64,000 nt of DNA, taken from contig RPFO01000310.1 of the NCBI GenBank assembly GCA_009746045.1, positions 2,901,945 through 2,965,944 on the forward strand. The letters run 5' to 3'. The notes below the pieces were generated by a model. That model ran no database searches and was not told the origin of the DNA. It worked only from the letters and a program-made list of their open reading frames with translations. Origin of the DNA: Mesostigma viride. Taxonomy: Eukaryota > Streptophyta > Mesostigmatophyceae > Mesostigmatales > Mesostigmataceae. Position 1 is the first letter of the stretch, and every line of letters starts with the position of its first letter. This document shows positions 10,130-21,063 of this stretch, piece by piece. Made by a program: the position numbers and the translations under genes.

Positions 10130-12405
10130 GGGGACATGCCTAAAGGGCACTTTTCTGGAAACCATACCTATGCATGTGCAAAAAATCCAATGATGATTGG
10201 GGACCATAAATATGATTAAAAAAAAATTTTCCAGCCACTTGGGGGGGGTACTAGCCCCCACCATACACCGGTAACGCGCTAAAAATAGAAAAAGACGCTA
10301 TTTTAGTCACATTTTCCCTAGGACAATGGGCAAACATATTGGGACCAAATCATATATTCCCGCATAGTTCCCCCACTTTTGAGAAATTCTACCTAATTGG
10401 GACCAAGAAATAAGAATGTTTACTCACGTTGATGGATTTCCCGCAAAACAGGTACTTTTTTAATCCAAAAAAAAAAAATCAAATCATAAACACATCATAT
10501 CATGCTCCACCATATATTCCCAAATATTACAGGTGGGGGGACATGCAGCCCCAAATTTTCAGGTCATTCTGACGAGCGCAGCTCTAGTTGATGGATTTCC
10601 TAGGTAGCCACCTGTGACGAAGCTAAGGGAGGTTTCTTAGTGTATCTTACACCATAAACACCCCTTTATCCATCCAAACCATGCAAAAACTGGCCAAACC
10701 ACATGCTGCCAACCTCTGCACATACGGTACCTCCTATGTTCAAGGTTTGACGCCATTCTGACAAGAACTGCCCAAGTTACAACCATTCCAAGACGGCCAC
10801 CCATGTAGACTCTACAAGGAAATTAGAGTAACCATTCAGCCACACTAGCACCTCCTTCTTCATCAAGGACATCTGCAAACTGACCAAAGCACACATAATT
10901 AACTCTTGCACGCTGACGGCAACGCATGCTCAACGTGGGGGGTCATTGTGACAAGAACTACTCAAGTTGATGGGTTTCCTATATGACCACCTGACAAGGC
11001 GCTAAGGACCACTCAGTAAGTTAGTAACCCCACAGTGCCACTTCGTATGCCATCCAACATGCACCAAAACCATGCTGAGTATGTTTACAATGTACGAAGG
11101 GGTGGCCACGCACCTCATATGTCTTCATCATCCCTCCAGCATGGCCAGCCTTGTAAATATGTTCATAGCCTTGACGATGGTAGCCCTAATATGCCTAAGC
11201 AGCATTTCCTATGTTTCTCCTAGGTTAGAGTGTAAGGTTGATGACAACCAAGCTAATCAACTCAACAACACCTCCTAAACTGTCCTCCCCGGCATGGATG
11301 ACAAACTGGGACTATGGAGGGCAAGGAACCAAGTAGGAACATGGTATATATAGCTTGCATGCAGTCATGCATGTCAACCATGGTTGGCTCAGCACATTGT
11401 AGTCTTGTCACATCATCATAACAAAGGAAAGCTCAAACAACCATTGGTGACAGCTATCTACATGCAGTCACACAAATGCAATATCTCCAACATCATCATC
11501 ACTAAAACACTTCCATCCCTGCACGATAAAATTCAAAGAAACTATTGGCGGCCCTTCAGCGCATGAGCGCTGTGATGCCGCTGCGAAGAGAGGGTGCGTC
11601 ACTCTCACACAACAAGAAGCGTCCATACGCACAACATCCTTGCCGGAACACGTTTTATGAAATGCCTTATACCTTCCCGAAGAGCTATAGGCTGCGACTG
11701 AAGCGGCCCTGATCACGACATCAACGAAAACAATCTAAAGCTGCCAGGTATTCGACAACACAACGGCAAGCGACGGCGAGATAGCTGGCGGAAACGGCCC
11801 AAAAAGAACGCAAAAAACCTCGAACGATGAGCTCATAGAAGAAAGCACTGATAGCAGATAACATTCGCGACAAACCTGTACCTCGCTCTCGTAAATCCCT
11901 CGCCCAGGCGCGCAACAACCGCCGTTCTTCCATGGACAGGTCAGACACGCACTGCGCAGGTCTGAACAATTACTTACCGATAATGGCCGAAAATCTGGCA
12001 AAAAGCACCAGCTCGGTTTAGAATTCGATGCAAAGGGTATTAACGCCTGCTTCACGGTCAAAACAACCCTAAAAACCGCGATTTTACTGCCGCTATCATG
12101 AATTCTATTTTATTCCGCGCGACCAAAAAATTCAGATTACCCCCCATGCCGATGGCATAAAAAAACAACAGCGATATTGTAAACCAGCTGATTTCCGCCA
12201 CAAACTAACATCATAAACTCATCGTCTTTTAGATTCGAGTAAAATTTTTGCATTTCGCCTGCCCTAGGGTGGTAGTTTCGCCTGAACGCAGTCGCCATGG
12301 CCACTTCTGCAAGGGGTGCGCGCACCGTGCACGTGAAATTTATGACCTTCGGTACCGGCGCGAATTTTTTGGCGCCAAAAAATTCGGGCATGTCCCGTCC
12401 CCTTA
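10130..12405 (-). mobile_element. Diverged 2.2-kb dispersed element, copy 1
   Basis: The stretch parallels 30215-32112 in order and direction although sequence divergence is high. Shared landmarks are TACCTAATTGG, an A-rich AAAATCAAATCA run, TCATTCTGA, CTTCCATGG, CTTACCGAT, GTCGCCATGGCCA, GGGTGCGCGCACCGTGCAC and a closing near-palindrome around GGCGCCAAAAAATTCG. On the minus strand both copies can encode a short related peptide: MQKFYSNLKDDEFMM here and MQRNCAYLKDDNFMT there. That suggests a once-coding unit reading leftwards from the palindrome. No transposase motif is recognised and terminal repeats are not defined. Confidence 0.55.
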
Positions 12406-12516
12406 AAACCAGTACGTAGCCAAAAGTAGCTAGGTATCCGGCCGCCAGCCAAGCTATGTGGGCACCTCGCCTAGCACACTAGCACTGCCTGTTTGCTCAC
12501 GTCAACAAGTCTCGAG

Positions 12517-12815
12517 CTATGGACACGTGTGTAGTACTCCTACACACACAGATCTCGAATGATTTATCTAGTACCAAATCCGACAGGCTTGCATCACTTC
12601 CCCGGAAAGGAGAACTTTTGCGGATGACTGTAGGTGTCAGTTGGCGATGCCTTAGGATCCGGAGACGTCCGTCCTATAGTCAGCAAAACTTGGTGAGAGA
12701 GGTCCCCAGTTCGATTCCGGCCTGGATTCATTTGCAGATCGCGTTTTACGCGGACCAGCACTGAACGCAAATGGTTTTCACCTTTGCGGCGTGCCAAATC
12801 AGAATAGTAATGCAA
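12517..12815 (+). mobile_element. Full-length tRNA-related SINE
   Basis: This near 300-bp unit aligns end to end with the reverse complement of 22544-22827. It begins CACGTGTGTAGTACTCC and ends GGTTTTCACCTTTGCGG. A tRNA-like segment includes an A-box-like TAGGTGTCAGTTGG near 12630 and a B box GTTCGATTCC at 12709-12718. Spacing of about 75 bp between boxes is compatible with a tRNA-derived Pol III promoter. I did not find a target-site duplication for this copy, so it is probably older. Confidence 0.8.
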
Positions 12816-13215
12816 GGTACCACACGGGTCATATTGCACCCACAGGGCATGCCAGATCGTTTGGACGGGTCCGGCCAATTGTACGTGCACCCCCATGTGG
12901 CCGGCATTAATTAGTTAATAGACACGTGACTGCGTCACGTGAGCATAAGTCCTCAGTGGGAGGGGAACATGGGATGGAATAAGCTATCTAGGTCCTAGAA
13001 TTACAGGGTTGTGGGCAAGGGCCACGGCCCAAATCGCTATGCCGAATGCCATACGCGGTCACACGCGGAGCCCCCACAGACTTGTGGGTGGCCGGCATGC
13101 CTGAGGTATGAGGGAAGGGGGGGGGTCTCTGCCCACTTCCCGTTGTGCACATTCGGGGATTAAAAGCACTCTGGTGCTCCGTGCATGGCTGAGCCCCAAA
13201 TTAGGGAGCACGTGT
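12816..13215 (-). repeat. Inverted counterpart of the 8.6-9.2 kb repeats
   Basis: It contains a family-B-like start (ATTGCACCCACAGG), a family-B-like 3' end (CACGTGACTGCGTCACGTG at about 12920), a GGCATGCC/GGGTCTCTGCCC block and the GGGATTAAAAGCAC...GGTGCTCCGTGCA block. All of these occur, mostly inverted, at 8.6-9.2 kb. It is a mosaic of repeat fragments, not one clean element. Confidence 0.5.
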
Positions 13216-13605
13216 TTAATTTATTAATTAATACCCCCATCTAATGCTGCCAGCTAGGCCGGGTTGGAGCATGATGCTGCATGACGATATATTTGTTTTT
13301 AACTAGAGTGTAATTACTATATAATGAGATCAGTGTTTTTTTTAAGGTTTTCGTTACTAGTGGCGCTAGGCCACTTGTGGCGTTTAGAACTATGAAAACT
13401 TCAGTTTACTCGGCCAATGTGTGGCTTTAAGCCAATTAAAATTGGGCTTGGCACGGCCACGTGTGGCGGGCTGGCTTTTGGTGCAGCAAATGACCCTACC
13501 GGCAGCGGGGTCAGCGCGGCGCGGCGCCGTACTGGCATTCCGAGTTCAAAGTAGTTCAGAAAAGTATGTTTAATTATCTTAAGTTCAAACTAGTAGAATT
13601 TAGTA
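13216..13605. other. Gene-free spacer with GCCAC/GTGGC motifs
   Basis: No coding sequence. Around 13360-13475 GGCCAC and GTGGC words recur in opposite orientations, as they do more densely at 15.84-16.06 kb. Confidence 0.45.
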
Positions 13606-15430
13606 TAATCATTCACGCCTTAAGTTGGGTTCACGCCTCAAGTTGGGTTGACCAAAAACCACGAACCCAACTTAACCCGTGTTTTTTTACAACGCGATAC
13701 ATCGCGTTGTAGGGTTAGAACGCGATGTATCGCGTTGTAATCTGACACGTGGCAAACCTATTAAACATGCGATTTTTGGTCTGAAACTTTCAAGATAGGT
13801 CAGAAACATCTCATAGAATTCAAGAAAAAATCCTGGTATTTTTGGTATTTTTTTTGTGACAGCTGCAAACAAATATGTACCACTGAAATCAGGCATTTTC
13901 GCGGGACGAAGGTGAAGACGACGGCGATGGCGGCAGGTAGATCTCGCCAGTTTTCGCGCGAATTTCAGTGGCTGTTGGGTAGCACGACCATGATGATGCG
14001 TTCAAAGGTTGATAATTAGGTTTCTACGAGTTTGTTGAGGTACTGGGGCAAAGGAAACGTAGTTTTTTCCAGTTTCTCACCCAACTTTCATGCGGAAACC
14101 CTGGAAACCGGCATACATATTATTACGTCAAGACTCGGGTCTGCTGCGGCACCATGCTTGGTATTTCCATGGTGTTTCGACTTCTTAACACATGTTTATT
14201 CATTCCGAACGCCCGGACTCTCGGCTAAACCGAGATTTGTGCAGACTTTTATCGGGTAGCTCCGGGCATGATGGTGCCTGCAAATAGCGTAAGGCGTGAC
14301 CGTGGCTATTGCTACGGTATGCTATATTTTCCTGGAAATGGCCTCTGCCACCGGCTCAATAGTGCTTGCAGGCGTAAGTATATCGTGTTTCTACCTAGTT
14401 TCTGCCAGTTTTCCACTTATTTCTACCGACCTCTGCCCAGCCTCTCTAAGACCGCCATCCTACTCGACGTTGCTTGCATGTCAGCCATAGCAGGTTGCAG
14501 TTGTGCAGTATTTAGGTGCTGTATACGTCGTCAAGCCGTGCATATATCGTGAGGATTGGATGTTGATGGTTTATACTGCGTTGATTGTGCAAGAAGATCA
14601 GCTGGGTGCCCATAATCATGGTGTATAATCATGTGTTGTTAGCATCTTGCCACCATTTGCTAGCATGCATTCCAGCGTCATCTTTGCCTGCATGTAAGCT
14701 CATGGATCACTCAACCTATCCAAGCCTTGCATTACACGTGCCTCTTTCTTTCAGTATTGCACGCGTTATGGAATGAAAACCCAGCACCTCCATTCCCACG
14801 AGGCATGTGCTCAACACGTTGTGAGAGTGGATGATGCTTTGGCTATGGCTGCCTGATTCAGTCATATTAGGTCATCCAGTCATGATGTTTGATGCATGTT
14901 TGATGCAGTATAACTTATACAACACCTATTTTCAACGTTTTGACCCTCCAAGCTCACTATGGCCCCGTTTATGGGGCTCGGGTCGTTGCGTAATGTTGTC
15001 AAGGGCTCTCATGTTTCCCACTGCGTTGTACTGCGTTGTAATTGTGATGCTAATGAAAAATAGCTCCAGTGGCCCAATGGGCCTGAGTTTTGTTTCACAG
15101 AGCCTGCATATGTTGCCCATAGCTCGTGCAAGAAGCCAGATTTTTTTCATGAACCATTTGTGAATAAGCACATGACTTGTGACCTAGGGTCAAGAAATCG
15201 CGGTCATGGTCAGACCCCCCTGTATTCAAACCAGTGTATCTCTCTAATGAATAAGCATTTTGTAGGTCTGAGTAGCTCAAAAAATCCTTTGATTTATGGG
15301 CTTTCAGGAAAGTATATACATGACCATGAAAAAAAATTTTCCTTAGGTGCTATACGCGTTCTAAAAAAAGCTTACAACGCGATATATCGCGTTCTAATTA
15401 AAAAAACACGGGTTAAGGCGTGAATGCCTG
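13606..15430. mobile_element. TA-flanked non-autonomous DNA transposon, copy 1
   Basis: The left end reads TATAATCATTCACGCC and the right end, reverse complemented, TACAGGCATTCACGCC. The ends are inverted repeats with TA at 13604-13605 and 15431-15432. Just inside each end lies CCCGTGTTTTTTT followed by the palindrome AACGCGATACATCGCGTT or its variant. The same terminus caps a 187-bp foldback element at 48292-48478. TA target duplications and CAG-starting ends resemble Tc1/mariner or pogo-like elements. No transposase frame is evident in the 1.8 kb interior, so it looks non-autonomous. Confidence 0.75.
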
Positions 15431-15432
15431 TA

Positions 15433-16396
15433 CACAAGGCGGGCGAGCGTCTCCGTCTCAGGCATCGGCGCCGGGCGTAAGATCTTACTTGGTAAATTAA
15501 CAACAACGAATACTACTACAGCCACTGCTTAACAAAACGATTACTGTACTGTAGTGCCGAAAGTCGAAACACATTAGTAAATGCAGTAGGTACAGTACTG
15601 TACAGTATGGCTGGCGAGTGACTGAGGCGCCAGCCGCCAGGCCGCCAGCCAGCTGAAGCCTGAAAAGTGAAAATGCACACAAGCTGCAGTCTGCACAGTG
15701 CACTCTGGTCTCTGGCAGCGGGCCACTTGCCACTTGGCACTTGGCCGGGCTCTACGTACATGCACTATGCAGTCAGTACTGAAGTCAGTCAGTCATAGTA
15801 GTACTCATAGTAGTTCTAGTACTAGGGAGGCTTGTGGCGGAACGCCGGCCGGAAGACCGGCTGACACCGCCAATTGTGGCGTAACCTGTACTAGAGTGAA
15901 CTTCAAGCACGGCCACCCTGTGGCGAAACGAAACTATAAAGTAGAACAGCACGGCCAAATTGTGGCTTCTTGGGTGCCCTGTCAAAGTGGGTGGCACCGC
16001 CACATTTTGCCAAAAAAAGTGCCACACCGCCACATTTGGCGGCATATCGCCACTAAAAAAAACACTGAATGAGATATGCACAGCACTCTGCGGCATGCCA
16101 GCCTCTGCGCATGCCACGCGAGTACGTACTTACTTACTTGTAACTTCCGCCTCACTGAAAAGCTGGTTCTATCAGCCCACTTCGATAATTCTACCAACGA
16201 GACAAAACTCCATGTGTGATGGGGTAAGTACATCGGCCATTGGAACTATCACTACTTCGACTAAGCCACTGCTTTCAAGCGCCGTCAAATGTCTGGTGAT
16301 ATGGCAACCCTGACCAACAAAATTTCGGAATCCAACCACCAATTCCCAAAGCATATTGGCGCGTTCCCACACCAGAGGTGTGATCAAACTTGACAA
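15433..16396. other. Intergenic stretch
   Basis: Contains a GTACTGTA-rich patch near 15545-15605, the GCCA/TGGC palindrome cluster and a short TTAC run at 16128-16140. It lies downstream of the minus-strand secreted-protein gene and presumably holds its 3' end. Confidence 0.45.
15840..16055. repeat. Cluster of imperfect GCCA/TGGC palindromes
   Basis: At least six sites pair GCCA with TGGC across 4-8 bases: ACCGCCAATTGTGGCG, GGCCACCCTGTGGCG, GGCCAAATTGTGGC, GGCACCGCCACATTTTGCC, CCGCCACATTTGGCGG and a following GCATATCGCCAC. They are spaced 15-70 bp apart and could form small hairpins or a multi-site protein-binding region. Confidence 0.6.
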
Positions 16397-19066
16397 TTAC
16401 CAGAGCATCAACGCCACCATGCCAGCAAGCCAGCATAACATCCCCGGCAGAACAAGGTCCTTAGCACTGCTAGATGGTGGCGGGGGCGCCGGTGACCCGG
16501 CCGCAGAAGTAAACGAAATGACCGGGTCATACAACAACCCATCATCAAAGTAAGGGAAAAGCCAATCCAGCTCATAACCTGAGGTCGTTGCTGTGAGGTC
16601 TGTGTCCACATCCACGAGATTCCCATCAACTGCCGCCTGGATCGGCATCCTAAGATAGATCCCTGTGCCCATCTGATACTCCACCTGCTCGGCGGTCCCT
16701 CCCTGGGAGGCCACCTGGGAGAGAGTGGGATCCGCATCCTCCCGACCCGACTTCACCGTCAGGCCAAACTGGAGCCAGCTCCCCCGCGCCGCGAACGGCC
16801 AATCGGTGAACAGCGCGGTGAATTTCAGAGCCCCCTTGGGCACAAAGACCGTTTCGTTCCCGTTCTTGACGTACCCGTCCTCATGGTACAGCCACGTCCC
16901 GAACGCAAACCCGGCCTCAGGGGCTGAGGGGCTGTTGGACCCCACCTTGAGCATCGCGCTGTAGACCACGCGCGTCGCGTTGACCACGTTAGGCGGCTCG
17001 CCCACCTGGACGAGCTCAGGGAGCGACCAAGTGAAGTCCTGGCTCGCGAACGACGTGACCTTGTTGCTGGTCGCTGTCCCGTTGGCGTCCCGCTCCTGCA
17101 GCCGGTTCATCTTGATCTGCAGCCAGGTGGTCCCCGTGCACCCTGGCGACGCGCACACGCGCACCTGGCCGGACCGGCCCACGAACTCCACCGTCGTGCC
17201 CGCCACCGCGAACGTGCGGTCGTTGGCCGAGGCCGGGGGCGGTGGCGAGGAGTTTGTTGGTGGTGGCGAGGACTTGAGTGGCGGTGGCGAGGAGGACTTT
17301 GGTGGCGGCGAGGCAGACAATGCTGGCGGTGGTGGTGGCGATGCCGCCTCATCCTCTGCGAACGAGATGACAGGGTCGAACAGAAGTGATCCGTTGAAAT
17401 AGGGGAACGTCCACGTGACGAGTCCCCCCGTCATGCCCGTCCCCATGGGTGACTCGGTGACCCCATCCGTGACATTCGCCAGCGCGCCATCTACGACCGC
17501 CCTCGTGGGTGCCCGCAGGTACACCCCGCTACCCACCTCGACGCGCGTCTGGCGGGAACTGCCAGCATTTGTCACGTTGGACCGCCGCAACCCGCCATCC
17601 GTCGCGTTGGTGCGCCCCGAGGTTACCTCGGTGCTGAACTGGAGCCGATTGGTGGCGTTCAGGAACGGCCAGCTGGTGATCCGCACGGTGAACTTTAGCG
17701 TGCCTTTGGGCACCGCGACAGTTTCGGTCGAGTTCCCGTTGTACACGACCGCGGCGTCGTGGAACAGCCACGTGTCGACTGTGAAGCCTGCCCTGGGCGC
17801 CCCTGGCCGATTGCTCCCCACGCGGAGGGTAGCATTAAAGGTCACGAACGTGGCGGCCACAGAGGACCCTGGGGTGGTGGTGGGCACCTGGACAAGCGCC
17901 GGGTTGGACCAGGTGAAAGCCTGGGAGGCAAACGCGGGCACCGCGTTGCCCGTCTCCTGTCCTGCCGCGACCACCTCCACGAGCTTGTTCATGCGCAGCT
18001 GGAGCCAGTCGCCGCGGCCGCAGTCGTCGCGCGCGCACAAGCGGAGCTGGCCGGACCGGCCGACAAACTCGCAGCGGCGGGCGTTCACACGGAGCGTCTG
18101 GTTCCGCTCCTCCTGCTCGTCATCCTCGTGATCATCGAGGGGTGGGGGAGCGGGGGAGTGAGCCGGCGGAGGAGACGGGGATGTGGAAGGTGGCGGAGAT
18201 GATGCCAGGGGAGGGGGGGGGGAGGGTACTATAGGGGGCGGAGGGGATGGGCTGCTTTCCTCCTCTGCGAACGAAATAACGGGGTCGAACACCAGGGTGT
18301 CGTTAAAGGACGGGAACGTCCACACGAAGATGTAGCTGTTCCCCGAGGCGGCATAAGAGGCGGCGATGTCTTCCAGTTCTTCCCCGTCCACCAGGGCCTT
18401 TTCTGGCGCTCGCAGATTGACCCCCTTGCCGAGCTCGTACCGAGTTTGCTTGGCGCTCCCCGCGTTGGTCGCGGGGGTCTGCTTGACCTTGCCCACGTCG
18501 GTTGGCTGATCCCCATCCTTGCCGGACTTGACGTCAACACTAAAGGTCAGCTTGTTGCCGTGGGCCTGGAAACGCCAGCCCGTCACTTCCGTGGTAAACT
18601 TGAGCGCCCCTTTCTCAACCAGCACGCTTTCTTCCCCGTTCGAGGCGAGGCCCAGATCATGGAAGAGCCAGGTCTTGAAGGTAAACCCAGCCGTGAGCGC
18701 CGAGGGGCTGTTGCTGCCAACGCGCAGAGTGGCAGAAAACTGGACGAAAGTTGCATTTACCGGGCCCGCGGTGGTAGGAACCTCCACCAGGGTAGGCTCT
18801 GACCAAGTGTAATCCTGGCTAGCAAAAGACGACACTTTGTTGTTAACGTTAGCTCCAGAGGAGCTCACTTCTTCGAGCTTATTCATTTTAATTTGCAGCC
18901 AGTTGTCCCCACTGCAGTTCAAGGAGCCGCACACTCTGAACTGGCCAGACCTGCCGATAAACTCCACAGTTGTGTTGCCGACCGTAAAACTGCGCCCCTG
19001 CTGCGCCCATGCGGCTGGTGTCAAGCTCACTACGAAAAGGCCAAGCAGCAGGACACTGGGGCGCAT
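16397..19066 (-). CDS. Secreted, GPI-type, proline-rich protein with three copies of an unrecognised domain
   Basis: One uninterrupted frame encodes 889 residues from the Met at 19066. I chose it over in-frame Mets up to 35 codons upstream because it begins a clear signal peptide (MRPSVLLLGLFVVSLTPAAWA). Three repeats of about 245 residues lie at 24-268, 323-570 and 616-853. Each has VEFxGRSGQxRxC, two nearby Cys, WLQ(I/L)(K/R)MN(K/R)L, SFASQ(D/A)(Y/F)TW, LRVGSN, GFxxxTWL(F/Y)H, G(A/T)LKFT, and closes with FDPVISF or YDPVISF. Linkers are SPPPP-rich, as in hydroxyproline-rich glycoproteins of green algal walls. The tail is a small-residue stretch followed by a hydrophobic end (LPGMLCWLAGMVALMLW), a typical GPI-attachment signal. 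NxT/NxS sequons are frequent. I infer a cell-surface or wall glycoprotein. I do not recognise the domain and it is not an obvious pherophorin. No intron is needed, unlike the other genes here. Confidence 0.88.
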   Translation of the reverse strand: MRPSVLLLGLFVVSLTPAAWAQQGRSFTVGNTTVEFIGRSGQFRVCGSLNCSGDNWLQIKMNKLEEVSSSGANVNNKVSSFASQDYTWSEPTLVEVPTTAGPVNATFVQFSATLRVGSNSPSALTAGFTFKTWLFHDLGLASNGEESVLVEKGALKFTTEVTGWRFQAHGNKLTFSVDVKSGKDGDQPTDVGKVKQTPATNAGSAKQTRYELGKGVNLRAPEKALVDGEELEDIAASYAASGNSYIFVWTFPSFNDTLVFDPVISFAEEESSPSPPPPIVPSPPPPLASSPPPSTSPSPPPAHSPAPPPLDDHEDDEQEERNQTLRVNARRCEFVGRSGQLRLCARDDCGRGDWLQLRMNKLVEVVAAGQETGNAVPAFASQAFTWSNPALVQVPTTTPGSSVAATFVTFNATLRVGSNRPGAPRAGFTVDTWLFHDAAVVYNGNSTETVAVPKGTLKFTVRITSWPFLNATNRLQFSTEVTSGRTNATDGGLRRSNVTNAGSSRQTRVEVGSGVYLRAPTRAVVDGALANVTDGVTESPMGTGMTGGLVTWTFPYFNGSLLFDPVISFAEDEAASPPPPPALSASPPPKSSSPPPLKSSPPPTNSSPPPPASANDRTFAVAGTTVEFVGRSGQVRVCASPGCTGTTWLQIKMNRLQERDANGTATSNKVTSFASQDFTWSLPELVQVGEPPNVVNATRVVYSAMLKVGSNSPSAPEAGFAFGTWLYHEDGYVKNGNETVFVPKGALKFTALFTDWPFAARGSWLQFGLTVKSGREDADPTLSQVASQGGTAEQVEYQMGTGIYLRMPIQAAVDGNLVDVDTDLTATTSGYELDWLFPYFDDGLLYDPVISFTSAAGSPAPPPPSSSAKDLVLPGMLCWLAGMVALMLW

Positions 19067-19434
19067 CACGAAGTTGCCACTGCGAGCAAATTTAGTCGGC
19101 CCACTCATCCTCGCAGAGCGTTCGTGAACACGTAAGCTACGACGTGAACGACACAAGACTTCGAATCCCACTCATTATCCAGAAAAACTAGTTGTGTGGG
19201 ATGGTGCAGCCTTGAGCTCGGCAGAGCGTTGAGCTTCTGTTTTTCTGCCTACGCTCCGCAAAACACCTGGAAAAAGTGCCTCCTTGAATTTCGATCCGCT
19301 CCGCCGAAAGAACGCCAACAGACGCCACGTGTCGACGGTCCAGATTCCACCTCCGAGCCAGGGCTTTATCGCAGTTTATCGCGCAGAAAGTTTCCACATT
19401 GTGTCACGTGCAACATTTCTAATTAATAATTAGA
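19067..19434. other. Upstream region of the secreted-protein gene
   Basis: It should contain the minus-strand promoter and 5' leader. No TATA box or other site can be fixed. The inverted-repeat element begins at its end. Confidence 0.4.
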
Positions 19435-19554
19435 GCTTTTGACAGATCTGAAAAGTTAGGGCCCGAAAAATACAGATGGCTAGGCGTATATGCAGATCTG
19501 TTTTTTTATTCCAGATCTGTACGTAAACTCCGACGTAATGCCCTTACGTCTTCG
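19435..19554 (+). repeat. Left arm of the long inverted repeat
   Basis: About 120 bp, over 95 percent identical to the reverse complement of 24697-24815 by eye. Three AGATCTG words are spaced along it. Confidence 0.9.
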
Positions 19555-21063
19555 AGACTCGTCCCGGGCCATGCATGCGGGCGGTGCGGCACAAATACCT
19601 GAAAATTAGCCAAAATTAGTCAGCCATGGTTTTAAAAGTAAGCTAATGGAATTTTAAGGCATGGTAAAACCAGTCCTGAAAAGCTAGCAGCCCAGTTTTA
19701 TCGCGTGTAGATTGTTTGCTTTCTCGACATTTTGTTCGGACGCGAGTGCATTATCACGGGAAGCATTACGATTGGTAGGCAACGATGTCGACGTACGTGA
19801 AGCCTCTGCTCTATGACGGGAAGGCATCTGGCGTTGCTGCAACTGGAATCAGGCCAGTGCCATGTTCGGCACCGTGCACGCGGAAATAAGGCGCCGTCAC
19901 GTTAGATAGCACTGCTGAGGACGAGCTGCGCCTGCCTGCCCATAGTTACCGAGTTTTTCTCGCATCGCACTGCATTATTGCTGGCCAGACTTTGCTGCCT
20001 TTATGCCCGACAGATTGGTTCACGAACCGTTTTAATTTGCTGCGTGCGTGGCTCCTGCCCTTCCATGGCAATTTTTGCAATTTCGCACTTTTTCGTTGTG
20101 ATTGTTGGCACATACTACATAGCCATGCACATGACATACTGCATGAAGGTCGCAAAGTTAGGTATAGTTTCTGCTTGTAAATCCTGACGTTATTGCTTCA
20201 CACACGCTTCCTTGCAATGAAGGCCCTGGCCGAAGCTCGTTGCTTGCCAAAGCCTTCCTGTGTTGAACAGCGGTTCTCAGTGGGCACATGAAAGAGACGT
20301 TGCCAGGCATTGTAAGATTTCCAACCACACGCTTGTCCTGTAACCATGCAATTCATTCCATTTGCGTTATGAAGCTGGCAGCTTGTGAGCCTGCAACCAT
20401 TAATTGCAGTTTGGCACATGTTACAACAAGTAGGCTCCTTGAATTTAGGCTGCTTTCTCGCTTATTTTTGCTGATGCTACAGGCAACTTTGGACTTTACA
20501 CGAACTTGAGTCCCACCCGCATCCAGCCCCCCCAATCATCCATCCACTCCGTCCCTACCCACCCAATTATACCACCGTCTTCCCGCCCACTCTTGAACTA
20601 ATCAGCCCAACCCCCCAGCCCAAGACACAGGCAAATGCCCATGTAGCCACCCATGTGCGCGTGCAAAGAGACACTCAACTAGCTAGGCTGCATATACGTG
20701 CCATGGGGGCATAACAGGTGCATGGGCGCAGGTGCACATGCAGGCCCGCAGGCATGCACACAAGCAGGCAGACAGGCTGACAGATGGGTGGGCAGTAGGC
20801 GGGTGGCAGACATGCAGGCGGGCAGGCGGGAGGATGGGCAGAACGTTGGGTGGACAGGCGAGTAAGAAGGTCGTTGGGTCCAAGCAACCAGTTTATTGGT
20901 GATGGATTAATGTATGTGGCGCATGTGTGCAAGTCTGCCTGTGTTTGTGTGGGATTGTATGCATGTGCACGTGTGCTCGTGGGTGTGTGCACATTTGTGT
21001 GCATGTGTGTTCTGACGACGATGTGTGTGTTAGTGTGTGCGCATGTGTTAGCGTGCATGTGCG

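Noticed and set aside
12630-12725. A functional tRNA gene
   Set aside because: The B box and a partial T arm are clear, but acceptor stem and anticodon arm do not pair and the segment recurs as part of a 290-bp dispersed element.
17107-18202. Plus-strand and alternate-frame reading frames over the secreted-protein gene
   Set aside because: They are GC-rich shadows of the minus-strand 889-residue frame, whose repeats, signal peptide and GPI tail are coherent.
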